From Ascaris suum (taxonomy: Eukaryota; Nematoda; Chromadorea; Rhabditida; Ascarididae): a stretch of DNA of 64,000 nt. A program made the position numbers and the translations under genes. The notes beneath the pieces are model-generated. The model saw only the letters and a program-made list of their open reading frames with translations. It did no database searches and had not been told where the DNA came from. Numbering within the stretch: position 1 is the first letter of the stretch; every line of letters begins with the position of its first letter. The DNA lies in NCBI GenBank assembly GCA_013433145.1, contig CM024189.1, positions 4,708,501 to 4,772,500 on the forward strand, written 5' to 3'. Below are positions 26,050 through 38,400 of this stretch, in pieces.

Positions 26050-26681
26050 AGAAAACGCCTTTTTTGCATAGCTGCACAAGGGCAGAATGACGTGAAAGTG
26101 ATAGGTGGATTGCACGAACAAAGCGGATGCTTCCTACTACGTTGAAATGTCGTTGCCATTACCTAGAGTCGCTGTTTTAAATGGTAATTCGTCTGTACAG
26201 ACCAATAATAGGCACTAAATTATCACCATAAACCGTTCACTTCAAATTTTTATAGACGATAAAGCACTCACCGTTAGTCCTTATGAGTATAATGAACTTT
26301 ACAGCCTCAGTCGAAACCCAGGAATATATCGGCACTTCAGCAAAAAATATGTGCGCTGTCTCTCTGCCTCTCTCTCTGCCAATTTTTTGAAATCTCCCTC
26401 TGCCTACATAAGCGCTACATGCTACGCGACAAAGCAATCTTTTGAAAACGATGCAGTTCTTTGTTACGATTTGTTATTTGCCTGTGGCCAATATGTTGAA
26501 ACGATCACTACACCTTTGTGAATGGCCTTTTCGCTATGCACTGCCGATCGCAGCCATAGCCTCGTTGCGCATTTTTTATGCCGGTGATCTTTGATTGTCT
26601 CTAATTGTGAATATTGAATTGTGATGCTCATCCATTGTTACTATGCAATACTATTTTGTACATACAGCATGTCTGAGAAAC

Positions 26682-26687
26682 AATAAA
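26682..26687 (+). terminator. Candidate distal poly(A) signal of the contactin gene
   Basis: AATAAA followed by a T-rich run, about 830 bases after the stop. With the copy at 26044 it could give two 3' UTR lengths. Confidence 0.35.
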
Positions 26688-26701
26688 CTTTTTCCGTTTT
26701 T

Positions 26702-26764
26702 TTAAACAGTTGCAAACTGCTTAAACAGTTCCGTTTTAAACAGTTAAACAGTTAAACAGTTAAA
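26702..26764. repeat. Short TTAAACAG tandem repeat
   Basis: The octamer TTAAACAG occurs at 26702 and 26721, then three times head to tail from 26736 to 26759, followed by a partial copy. It lies just past the distal poly(A) signal of the contactin gene. Confidence 0.8.
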
Positions 26765-28184
26765 TGTCTACTCTTTCTTTGTATTAAATTCATTTATTTT
26801 GTCTCAAAAATATTCTATCTTTTCTCAGTAAAAGAGATCATCTCTAACATTTGTCCCAAATTTAGATCTCATTGTCCCAGTTGTTTTTGCCCACTGTCCA
26901 GCAAAGGTGGTGAAATCATATTCAAAAGTAGTTTTTAAAAAATTGAGCTGTTCAAGAGGAAGAATCGTGTCAGTGATAACGCTGTCATGGGAAGAGGGAA
27001 GGGGGGGGGGGACATCAGGTTCAATTATCAATTGCTTGGAAATGTAGGGAGTCATAATTGATGTACTACTTGCTAAACGTTGACAATTGCATTTTCAATT
27101 TTCGATACAAAAAGCCTTTTTCTTAACTAAGAGGAACTCACTATTCTACAAAGTGCAGTAAGGAAAGCAGGGCAACAATCATTTGAATCAGTATTAATTA
27201 CTCTATGCTATCTAATCAAGTGGTCGCCGCACATTATCACTCAATTTCTAGCAATACGCACATGTCAGCGAGCCCTTGCATTACCAATTTCCGCTGCGCC
27301 ATCCAGCATCAGTTTCTTTATTGTGGAGCTCTAAAGTATTACGAATAAAATGCTACTTGTACTCTGAGCACATTTAAAGATGTGCAATTAGTCAAATTTG
27401 AGTCCTAAAGTGATGGCCATTTCAGTTACTATAATCATGTTGTTGACCGCAATTTCGGTGCAAAATTTATATATTTTCATCGTTTTGAAAAATTACGTTT
27501 CTGAAGCGAAACTACTTCCAATCAATGGTTAAATAATTAGATGAGTGCACTTCTTTGATTTTTTTTTCTTCATTCATAATGCGATAACTGTCCATTACGA
27601 TAGCAACAATATTCGCCATAAAATTGCCAACAAAAGGCGATAAGAAACACAGCTGATAATAGTTGATAATATAGTTTTGCCTGAAGGGAGAAGGTAGAGC
27701 ACTTTGCTCAACAACCCTTTTCGGCGAAATCATTCATCACATCGATGAGCTTCATATTGGTCGCCACACTTGTCAATATACGCGAGCAGCGGTTTCATAT
27801 TTATCGTCGCTTTGTTCAGTAGCACTTATGTAGCTCAATTTCATTTTTCTCAATTAGCTTCCTCTTTTTGTTATTTAGATGAAACTTTTTCGATACGAAA
27901 TTCGGAAACAAATACTGTCTGCTTTTCATCTTACTGCTTACAGAAATTTATTGATTTGTTGCGAGAGTGGAGCATCTACCTTTTTTATCTTTTAATATTA
28001 AATGAAGTCTCGCTCATTATGTTCTCTCGCAAGCTTTCATCACTTGTGTTCTCTGTCAAGATGATTTTGTCGCCGAATGTTTTTTTTTTGTCCTCCTTAT
28101 TAAGTGAATTACGATGCGTATTAAAAATTTGTAGCGAGTGTTTTTCTTTGTTTGTGAAGTCGCATCGGCGTCCTTTCATTCAAA

Positions 28185-28197
28185 AATTATTCAGAAC
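28185..28197 (+). promoter_or_regulatory. Candidate trans-splice acceptor immediately before the dioxygenase start codon
   Basis: TTATTCAG ends at 28194, leaving only AAC before the ATG at 28198. A leader of three bases after an acceptor is typical of nematode spliced-leader addition. Confidence 0.5.
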
Positions 28198-31100
28198 ATG
28201 GAGAATCCAAGATTTGGTGTTGAAGCCTTCGATATGGAGGATTTGCCGAAGATAAAGGTCAGCTTCGAAAAGAATGGTTTCGCTGTTGTGAAAAACGTGT
28301 TCTCGGCTTCTGAAGTCGAAGAAATGCGAGAGGAAATGATGCGAATTATTGAAGGGATGGAACCAGAAGAACATCCGCGTTGTGTCTTCACCACCTATGA
28401 TGAGGAAAAGGTTATTAAGGAGAGAAAAACCGTTTTTCAGCGTGAAAAAAAAAAGGAATCATAAGAACTCTGAAATTAGAGCTTTGAAGAGAAACAGTGA
28501 AAAAATTGGCATTTTGAAACTGAAACTCTTTTGAAAAAAATTTTTTTTGCGCTCTGGCGCTTCTAGTTCGCTTTTTCCCGTCCCCATCACCATTACTTCC
28601 ACTTGAATGCAGGATATTTTCAGCACGTTGCAGACAAGTATTTTCTCGAAAGCTGTGACAAGATTCGCTTCTTCTATGAGGAAGGCGCTTTCAACGAGGG
28701 AAAACGTATGACCGTGCCGAAAGCGTCCGCCTTAAACAAAGTTGGTCATGGTGAGCGTCTCTTGCTTCAAATGCACTGTTACTGCCATATATCTTTCTGC
28801 ATCAATTTATTGCAAAACTTTCATCTCTAGAGCATTTCGTGCGGTCTGTTCATACACAGAAAAACCTTTTCATTATTGAATAAATGTCGTTCTATTCATT
28901 ACATTTGCATACGTTCAACATGGTTGTCTTTTAAAATGAACGTAAATCTTTTCTCGATCATGTTTCGGAAGTTTTCTGCTATCATTTCTGAACAACTCTA
29001 GTAGATGAAAGATACTCAGGTTGTCTTCTCATCTATAAAAAGAAGAAGCAAAAAACGAGCGAATTCACAATGCTTCATTCCACTATTTGCACAGTACGTA
29101 TTTTATGGCCATTGTATGCGTGGTGAACAAAACGCTGAGAAGATATGAGTTTGCAGCGCTACACTGGCAGAATGATGTCTTCAGGAAATACACATTTTCG
29201 GATCGAATAAAGGTGAAAGCGTTCCGTTTGATTATTCCGAAAGTAGGTAGCAATCTCAAGATAGACGATTAGTGAACGCCTTATTGCAAGAATAGCAATG
29301 CGAATTCTGTGCAGTAGAAGACATTGGCTGATTTCTGACTGGAGCTTCCGTAATGGATTTTCACCCCGAAAATTTGCAAAATAGTCAGCAAGGGTCAAAA
29401 AGGAGAGTGGGAGTGTGAAGCGGGAAGAAGGGAGGCAGGAGATGATCGTTTGACCCCATCAACAACAGATAAAAGAAATGCTCGCTAGTCCAACATTATC
29501 GGCATCAACCAGTGGTGGTTGCACCACTAGGCAAGTCATCGACTATAATGAAATTTGCCTTTTGAGAAACATAAATAGATGTTCCTTTCATCACTGTTAC
29601 GGTAACAGAGACGTGCTATCAATGCGCTGCTGAATCTACAATACATTTTTGTACTTTTTCGTTCTTGGCCTGTTTCTAATCTAATAAGGATTAATTGCAC
29701 AAACGGAGAGTCCAATCAAGGGGGGACCTCCAAAACTTCTATAAACTAAAACCTGCACACTGAAATCGCAGGTTATCAAAGTACTCCCCAGCTCTGCCTT
29801 AGAGAGAGTGAAGCCTGCCTCTCCTATCAATCTCTCCTTCGTTCTATAGTCGAAAAAACTCTTCAACGTTCTCTTTCCGCTGTATTTTACTATATCCATA
29901 CCTCTTTAATACTCGAAAAAATATTTTCTAGAAACGCCAAGATTGAACGATTGAACGATATAGTAGGAAGATTTCCAGTCATACCGCAAACTAGTACATG
30001 TTAGCTTTCAGAATATTTTACGAACATAGGATGCTGAGTTGGTTATTTCCAATCGACCTTCAGTTGGAGTTGAAGGGTGAGGAATGAACTTACCACCGTT
30101 ATGATTAATGACTGGTCATGAGGTGTCCCCTCAATCCTTCTACTCGCAGCCCCTAACCTCGATCGATCACTTCCTAACGTTCCTGTCTTCCATCTAGATG
30201 CCTATCATGTCCATGTTTTCTGGTGTATGTTGCGAATTTCCCATTTGTGCGCAATAAATTCTTCAGAAAGTCTTTTATAATGTACTCTCTTATTGTGTGG
30301 GAATATTTTACATGGGTCATGCTTTCATATTTTACTGGCGAAAACCATTTGTGCTGTGCTTTTCTATCCCCTTCAACGTTATGCTTTATTCTTCTTTCGT
30401 TTTTATCACAACAAAATGTGTAAATATTCGCTCCCTCGACGGCCGGAAGAATCGGATTGTATCTTTGCGCTAACGCCATCTGACTTCTCCTAGACGATCG
30501 CTTTTTGATGAAGCCCTTTTCCGCCAACAGCGGGCGCCGTTACCAACACTATAGAAAGGTGAATTTTAGAAGATCGTCAATGTGCATCGTTTCGAACAAC
30601 CTGAAGTCGTCCAGAGTATGTATATATTTAAGGTGAGCACAACTGAAACCTTTTAGATAACTGTTACGAAGATTTGATAAGAGTTTCATCTCCACAGAAA
30701 ACAATCTCTTCGGTTTTTCCAATCACCGCCTGCCACACTAAGAAGAAAAAATATTGTTACAGTAGCGCACTCTTTTGTGGGGGCACCTAGCTACGGAGGC
30801 TACAAGCTACTTATTTAATAGCTCGTATAATCGAAATATTTTTGGAAACTAGAAAACCTGTCGTGCGGCTTTTTTACGTCGTTTTAGACGATCTGCTTAG
30901 TGCTTTAAGCAAGGTTGCCCAATCTACGCCTCCGCTTCTGGTGCTATAGGCCTGCAGTTGTTGCTGGCATTAGAGCGTTGGCGCAATTGGTTTACCTTCA
31001 ACCACAGCCAAAGATACCATTGGAAGTAAAGGAAAGAATGCTGTTTGACACACAGCTATCTTAGTTCGGCTTTTGGGAAACTTTTGGGAGTTGGGGAATC

Positions 31101-33336
31101 TTCCAGAAACAGGGGGTTTTTGACAGTTGCTCATATTCGAAAGCGTACTTGCTTTTTGCCGTACACGTTCGGCATTTCTTATATAAGCGGAAATACTTCG
31201 TCATCAGGTAGACCAATCGAACTCATTTGCTTCGTTGAAACCGGCTTTCCCGACTCTACCAAATAATTTATGAACCATGTAACTTGGTTGCCAATACCGA
31301 ACCTTGAATCCTAACGCAGAGTTTCAAGAAATCCCGATTTGTGCGACTTCGAGGGCCCTAAATCTCCGCTGCTTGTGAAGATGGGTGTCTGATATTTCAT
31401 AAATGTCAGAAGTTGTCAAGCCCTTTACAATGGTGTTTCAGTAACCTCACGTGATCAATAATAGACGTATGCGAGCGACTGTCTGCTGCTGGTGGTTGGT
31501 GGCACGAAGTGAGCGCGCAGTCTCGCAGCACCAGGTGTGGTGCAGCGCATCACGTACCTCAAGTCATGTCGTGGTGCAGGACGGTGGAATTCCGACAAAG
31601 TTAGAACCTATCGGGGAGATGGGATTTAGAGGGGCGTTCATTTGGCACGTTCATGAGACTTAAATTCTGCATTTAATGTAGGAATTCGATTACGTTTATA
31701 ACAAGACATTTGCTGAATTTTAGCAACCGAAGATCGGTGGTGCAGTTAGTGCTCATATCGACGCAACATTCATTTCTGTTGATCCAATCGACCATCTGCT
31801 CGGAATGTGGATCGCTATCGACGATGCGGATATTAGCAACGGTTGCCTGTGGTTCGTTCCAGGCTCACATAAAGGTTTCCTTTGCAACTAGCTTAGAGCG
31901 TTTACTGTTTAGGCGAGAAATGAAATGCAGAAGACATAATCCCAACAAGCTTGTCAACCTGCCAGATTGGTGGCTCCCAGAAATAGAAGTCTTGGAGTCT
32001 GTTGTTGTTGTTGCGTGCCGCCTCCCGTCATTCGAATACGGCAACATAAAGAAAATAGTCTATGAGAGAGGCGCACAAATTAATCTGTTAGAAAAAAATT
32101 CATCTGGAAAAGGTTGTGTATATTTTCTCGCCTTGTAGCAGCAGTTACTTCTTCGGAGAAATTTTCTTCAAGACAGCTTTTTATAGCTGTCCAAACGTTC
32201 TTTCACACCAGTCGATGACGAAGATGATGGCAGCACCACTGACATTTTAGCCTTCGTTACCTCCATAATAGGTACCACTTCTTAGAGTTCATGTATTTTC
32301 TCCATTGTTTCACGACTAGTATGAATCAGATGGTGAGTTTTGAACACTTTGCGCCATACTTGCTAGCTCTTTTCATATCGTTTCGCAGCACACAGCAACT
32401 GCCGTGTTGCTCCTTTTTATGTCTTTTCAAGGAATAGTGCGTTTGCACTTCAGTTATTTGTCTATAGTTGATACAGTCAACTACCGCTTCAAAAGGACGC
32501 ACGCAACTGAAGGATCACTGTTGAAATTCGAAGGTGAGAGGCCAGCCTACAACGAAGACGCTTTCATCGGTGTTCCAGTGAAAAAAGGTACTTGCTTGTT
32601 ATTTTTCCATTTTACACTATTCCCAGTGAACGCTCACTTTAATATTTTTATTACAGAGATCTCATGCTAAATCGATCGCTTTTCACATATTTTATTCACT
32701 GTGAAAATCTCGCGAGATTTTGGAGAAATTTTTTAGGATCTGTTGTGCTCATTCATGGATGCGTTGCTCATAAGAGCGAAGCAAATACGTCAACGAAACG
32801 ACGACATTCATATGCATTCCATATTGTGGATCGCGAAAATTCTAGCTACAGTGACGATAACTGGTAATTAAAAGCTTTATATCTTCTGCAATACTTTTTA
32901 CTTGTCGCATAGCTCTCACGAAATAAATACTAGGACGTGTTTTTGATAACGTAAGCTAATTTTCTTATATGGAAGCTGGTAAATAGACATAAGGTAGGTT
33001 AACGAAGGTGATTAACAATACAGTTAGCCGGGCAGACAAACAAATTTGGAGGCATGTTCGCAATTAATAGAGGACTAATGTGTTGTTGAAACGTCTGCAT
33101 AGAAAGCTAGATGTTCCGACATCAGAGGGTACACACACCAAAGAAGACATCTAGCCTGTGAAGTGTACGAACTGCACATTTTCAATAAAACACTTCTATT
33201 TATAAATATTGGAACTTTTCTCTAAGTCGCTTACATTTAAAATGTTGTCCTCTAAGACCTGTCTACTCAAAACCGGTCGCTTTTTAGGCTACAGCCGACG
33301 GAGATGTATTCGTTCCCGAAACTTTTTGCCAACTGA
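28198..33336 (+). CDS. Phytanoyl-CoA dioxygenase domain-containing protein 1-like oxygenase
   Basis: Predicted Fe(II)/2-oxoglutarate-dependent oxygenase of the PHYH superfamily, closest in my reading to animal PHYHD1. Exons: 28198-28410, 28624-28750, 29157-29212, 30570-30632, 31724-31874, 32477-32587, 32737-32863, 33288-33336. All phases agree and give about 298 residues (human PHYHD1 is about 291). Landmarks in order: N-terminal FEKNGFAVVKNVF, DKIRFFYEEGAF, ALNKVGHALH, VVQSMYIFKQPKIGG, the metal motif HID (His164, Asp166), GCLWFVPGSHK, then HGCVAHKS with the distal metal ligand His252 and the 2-oxoglutarate-binding Arg263, and the end NWLQPTEMYSFPKLF. No peroxisomal targeting tripeptide closes the chain (it ends FAN), so a cytosolic location is likely, as for PHYHD1. 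Two introns exceed 1 kb on average or nearly so (29213-30569, 30633-31723). An unspliced last intron would end the protein at Trp283. The true substrate is unknown. Confidence 0.9.
33184..33189 (+). terminator. Candidate poly(A) signal inside the last dioxygenase intron
   Basis: AATAAA lies within intron 32864-33287, downstream of the in-frame TAA at 32865-32867 that is read if the intron is kept. It could serve a shorter transcript. Confidence 0.3.
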
Positions 33337-33399
33337 GTGAGATAATATCAAGCAACATCATCCCTTCAAATCGCTTTTACGCATATTTCATTTGCGAGG

Positions 33400-35074
33400 A
33401 TGACTTTTATTGTTTTATTTGTTATTCTTTGTGTGTTTTTTGCATTCTGCCACGAAGAATTGTAAAAAAAAATTCTCGTGAAGCATCATTGCTACTACGT
33501 TCCTGTGAGACTCATTGGCATGTGTTATTTCGCCCTACATTTAGATCGCATTATTTGCAGAGAGAAGTTTGAAGATGAAACGATCCAGCGATTTCACTTC
33601 ACAAATTTCGAGCACCTGCATAACTGCACTGCATAACTGATCAATACTATCTAGAAGTTAGAAAAAAGCAGCTTCGCTTAGGCGGTTTGGATTCATGAGC
33701 ACGAATGTCAGCGTTGTTTTCGATGACTAACTCGAATACTTCTCTACGCTCCGCTTCTAAAACTTATCTTTGCAAACGCCAAAGAATTTGAATGAAATTT
33801 CCAGCCCTATGTTGCAACAGTGGAGAGATGGCTTGGTTTTTTTCCAACTATATGTAAATTATTTGCGACCACGAGATGTTACTTAGGAAATTTTGAATAA
33901 TTTTGAGTTTCAATGTTGCATTGCATACGTGATTGTTTCATAAATGAATCTGCATTTATTTTTTTCGTCGAAAATTACAACTTCATAGAGATTTGCTGAT
34001 TGTTATCAAATACATGTTCCAGTTTGAAGTTCAGATTGTGTTTCAGACGGTGATATAGAACTACTATAAAATCATTTCAGTAAAGGCATTACCGCCATAT
34101 TCCGTCACCTCTAGAGACTCCGCACGGATCTGAACACAGATAAAACGGTAATCTTTGTGGTGTGGCCTAGCCTACCAGCTGCATAAGTATGGCCACCTTT
34201 TAACTTTCGAACTGATCCCCTCCCTCGTACCGGAACCCTGAAATCCAGCGATGCTTGAGGAATCGTATACCTAAAGTTATGTTTTAGAGCGCTTCACCAT
34301 ACCAGTTTTTTCCTCTCCCTCCTTATTTTCGAACTGATGAAACAGTTTACTGAAGCCGTGGTTGTATGGAGGTGCAAATTTTTTTCGTTGCAAATTTGCT
34401 GATCAGAAATGTTTTGTCATTGTTCAGACGGTAATGAACTACTCTATCCGAATATTGTTCAAAGAGGAAAGTATATGCTATCAGTGGATCTATCGTTGGG
34501 TGAAGTGCAAATCAGTCCAACTTTGAGTGCTGCAGAGCACTGCACAATATTGCTTCAAAACAGCCTGATAAGAAGCTGTTCACCGCATCATTATGTGCGG
34601 ATTGTATATATACAGAGCTCAACGAGCTTACTTCGGTCACCGCGCTACCATACGTCGACACTGCTGGATTCGATAAATTCTGTGAATCGATGGACTTTTC
34701 AAATGAACCAAGACCCTCTTTCGCACTCCAGAGCAAAAAAAGCTTAGTGCGATAATTGAAATGCACTAGCGATGTCACCGGATCTGCCGCATTCTTGTTG
34801 ACCAACAACCCTCATGGTGAAGAAAGTTTTGGGGGAGGTGGGAAGGGAATGAGATGAAGGATAACACAAAAAGTTATAGAAAAGTTTGACACAGTCTGTC
34901 AAGTTTTTCGAATCGGATCTCTTCCACACTCCATCGATTACATTACCGGTACCAGTGAACGTTTTTCCTGCTGTAGCAGTACTAACAATTGTGGCATCAC
35001 TCTTCTTCGTAAATCAGATAAAGAAGGCAACACGACTCGCATTTGCAAGCGTTATTCATACAGTATTGCGCTGA
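33400..35074 (+). CDS. Tentative small secreted/single-pass membrane protein, exon chain incomplete
   Basis: Product not recognised. Coding-like pieces on the + strand: 33400-33461 (ATG, hydrophobic leader MTFIVLFVILCVFFAFCHEE), 33561-33636 (phase 2, EKFEDETIQRFHFTNFEHL, then in-frame TAA), 34428-34470 (phase 1 start, NELLYPNIVQRGK), 34536-34746 (LFTASLCADCIYTELNEL), and 34904-35074, which has one transmembrane stretch (NVFPAVAVLTIVASLFFV) and a short basic tail to a TGA. The last three join in phase across a 65-base intron and a 157-base intron. The first two join in phase but cannot be linked to the others without an unseen exon or an error near 33620-33640, where a 13-base direct duplication sits. 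The ATG lies only 63 bp past the dioxygenase stop, as in nematode operons. Alternatives are two separate small genes, or a decaying gene. Confidence 0.35.
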
Positions 35075-35447
35075 TTTTTCTGTGCTGCTGAAATTTGAAT
35101 AGAGAATTTAAATGAAAGTATTTTGAGCCCTCTCCTCTCTCGGTCTATGACTTTCGGTATCGATCGAGTAAACCTTTGTTCATAAACCTTCTTAAACCAA
35201 GCTCCTTCCTGGAAAACACCTTAAGCACGCAGTTTTACTGCCCCTTGTTCCATTCTTCTTGTTCTATGCAATTTTCCTTCACAACTTTGTTTCCTCACTT
35301 ATGATGGCAGAATGGCGTTTGCTGTCTCCCACGTCCGTCCGTCCCATCTTAAAAAATACTTGGAACCATATTTTTCAATACTTCATATTCTCATCTGATT
35401 AAGAACCACATCAACGAGATAAAATTAGCAAACACCGCAAAGAAACA
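35075..35447. other. Gap between convergent gene ends
   Basis: Short region between the 3' end of the + strand membrane-protein exons and the 3' end of the - strand arrestin gene. Pyrimidine-rich on the + strand around 35130-35350. No poly(A) signal for either gene could be picked with confidence. Confidence 0.4.
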
Positions 35448-38400
35448 TCACACGGGTCCAGGAGTCTTCACGGAGCCCACGATGACTGGCACGATGACAT
35501 CGAACGTTTCCATATCGAGTTTAAAAAAGTAACTGATTGTTATAAGGCCATTTGCTTTTGTCGATGTCGGCTGAAGACCACGCGGCACTGTGAAATCAAT
35601 GTATTTCGTTTCGGGACCGCTACCCGGAGTCGCTTTGCATGTGCCCTAAAAAGTACTGAATTACATTGCAAGCTATACAAAATCAAAGTTTTTGAAGTTT
35701 TTTTTTTTTTGAACCACCTAGTTTTCATCACTTTTCGTCTTTGGTTCGAACGATACCGTGATAACGAAATTTTGTTCACTCTTAGCCGAAATCTAACCTT
35801 AAGCGTTGGGGCGTCACTTCCACACCGCAGCTTGTCCTCTTTGCAACGTGAGATTTGCTAACGTTTGAATAGCGGAAAAAATGAAAACGAGAGCAGGTGA
35901 ATCATTGAAGCAAATGCTGGTACAGGGCATGATTAATAGAATGAACACAGTACTAATACACGTTAGGAAAGAAAGAGCCTGGACGCTAAGAGAAGATATA
36001 TTTCTCTGCTCTATGACCTCATATCCGCACATTTTGAAAAGGCTGCGTGGTGCCAAATAGTTGCAGCTTCCGATTCAGTGAAGTTTTTGATTCATTTCTC
36101 TTGTAAAACTGAAGTGATATATAGCTATCAGGAAAAAACGATGTCTTAGGGCTTCATTGTAATTTTTAAACGTAATAGTTGACCTACAAAGTGTCACATC
36201 AGAGGCTCAGGTCTTTCTTTTTTCAGTACATGGAAAGACTGTCTTAGATTTAAAATAGGCCTTCTGTTCTTCAGACCTGTATTTCATATTTTCAATGCTA
36301 AGTTCGTTTAGAAGTGCTCCTCTATACAAGAAAATGCAGCCTTTTCGGCCCTGACATCCGTGCTTTATCTGAATACACCGATACGCCTTCCAATGCACTT
36401 TCCCTGTGAACACTGATGTCATTGCGTCGTTCAATGCTTTTCGACAAACATTCACTGGCATCATGCAGAAAATGTTCAGGACTCAACAAATTCTTTCTGT
36501 AACTCATTTCATTTGCTGTGAAGGAAAGTGGGAAGAGAGGAGAGTTATTCCACTGCGGTTTGAAAGGCGACGAAAACTGCAAAATTGTATTCTTCGCAAT
36601 TTACAGCGTACATGTATTGCACATTATTAAAATGCCTCTACTACATGTCGTCGACCCATTTTGGAATGCTGCATTCCTCTGTGGTCTCCTTATTCGGTTT
36701 CTAGGATGAGACTGTTAGGGAATGTCCGGAACGCTTCACGCATTTCGCTTTTCGCAACGCCTGTAGTGTCCTATGTAGCCCAAATTATATTACCTGGCCA
36801 AAAATCTTTAACTAGAAATCATTGGTATATCACTGGCTTGAATTTGGCTTGATTCTTTATTATAAAATTGTGTCCAGTTTTTCTGACATGGCGCTATCAG
36901 ATTATTTCGGTATGCTCCTCCTCGAGGTTGACATGGACATCAGTTTGAGCTGGAGGAAATCATGTTACAGCACAAGTAATGCTCTGCGTTGTTTCATTTT
37001 CGCGTTGTGTGAATTTGAAACCTGCCTCCCGGTGTTATCGATAATGCAGCAATCCTTCAGGTTTTAAGCTGCGCCTGAGTCGTTTCCATTTACACGCTCT
37101 TACTGATCTTATTTACTGAATGCTTGTTCCCTTGAGAACGTGTTGCCTTCTTTCTTGTGTACGTTTACATTTTTTTTGTACGTTTTGCCACTTTGAGACG
37201 TTGAAGTAAATAAATAGAAAGAAATCTCTCGTAAGAAGCAGCAAGGTATCGTGCTGATTTCCAGGAGTTTTTGAGTATTGTTGCTTACACTTTAATATTG
37301 GAAGCAGCTGTAATTTGTGGTGTGAGAGGTTCACTAAGTTGTGAAGAAATGAGACATGATTACAAATTGGACAGTTGACCTATATGCTTGTTGCTCTCAC
37401 TACTCGTGGTCACAACATCAAAACGCAGCATTTTCGATTTTCATCGCACATTGAACTTTATTACGATATCTGAATACCTGTGACGGGTCGACATGGCTGT
37501 ATTCTATAGATGTACTCAGTGTTAATTCCCTCCAAAATAATTAAGTAATTAAGCAAGTGAATGACTTACGTGTGATTCTACGGCGATAGTGAGTGATTTA
37601 CGATCGTAAAGATGAAGCTCATAACGATTCTGCGAGACGAAATCGAGCTGCTGACAAAGAGATATCAACACACACTCGTGAGCAATGTCTCGATGCTTTT
37701 TCGAATGCTTCTTCTTCACATTGTTCTCAACTGTTAGCGTGATTTTCACTGTTTCACCTGCAAGAATTTCATTTTATATTTGGCTAATTTGGTATTTGAA
37801 TGTGGCGGCTTTTCATCTAAACTTTCAACATTTATGTGCTGAAAAGATCCATAAATTAGGATCAAGTCCAAAAATATCTGTGGCTTGTTTCCGAATCTAC
37901 CAGTAGAACAATTAAGAACCTCATTCCACTGCCTACTTTAAACCTTTCGTACATCTTATCCAGCACAGCATGGGATAACTCAGAAATGCTGATTCATATA
38001 TAGCCTGCCTAAATAGGTTTGAATAGTTGTTTGAAACACGTCCATATATACTTTGTCCAAAAGTTCAAGAAACGTTTCTGATCAAAAGTTCCTGAAAAGC
38101 TTTATCCACTCGTTTAATAACGCTGATTATTAGTCAGTACTTTTCTAATTTCTACAGAGATTTTCCTGTAGTTATTCCAGCCTATCTGTTCAGCTAGATT
38201 ATGACTGATTAAGATGAAAGACCCTTACATTTGAAGTCGGAGTACCTGCATGTTCGAGACCCTATAAAGTTTCACTATGACTTTAACCAATCCAGGAGTT
38301 GACAGTGAAGCCGAACGAATAAATCAACTGTTACAGCTTCAATTCCCACATCCGACCTACTGTCGATCGACACTGCGCCCACTCAAAAAATTCAAATTTT

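Larger units (their letters stand above)
25855..28190. other. Intergenic region between the contactin and dioxygenase genes
   Basis: About 2.3 kb with the two candidate poly(A) signals, the TTAAACAG repeat, a CT-microsatellite-like stretch near 26350-26390 and an 11-base G run at 27001-27011. From about 27770 to 28190 the + strand is very T-rich and stays open in one frame for a long way, but the translation is Phe/Ser/Leu-rich and runs out of frame into the next gene, so I do not call it a gene. Confidence 0.5.

Noticed and set aside
27770..28255. 161-codon + strand frame before the dioxygenase gene
   Set aside because: The sequence is T-rich and the translation is Phe/Ser/Leu-rich without domains. 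It overlaps the first dioxygenase exon in another frame.
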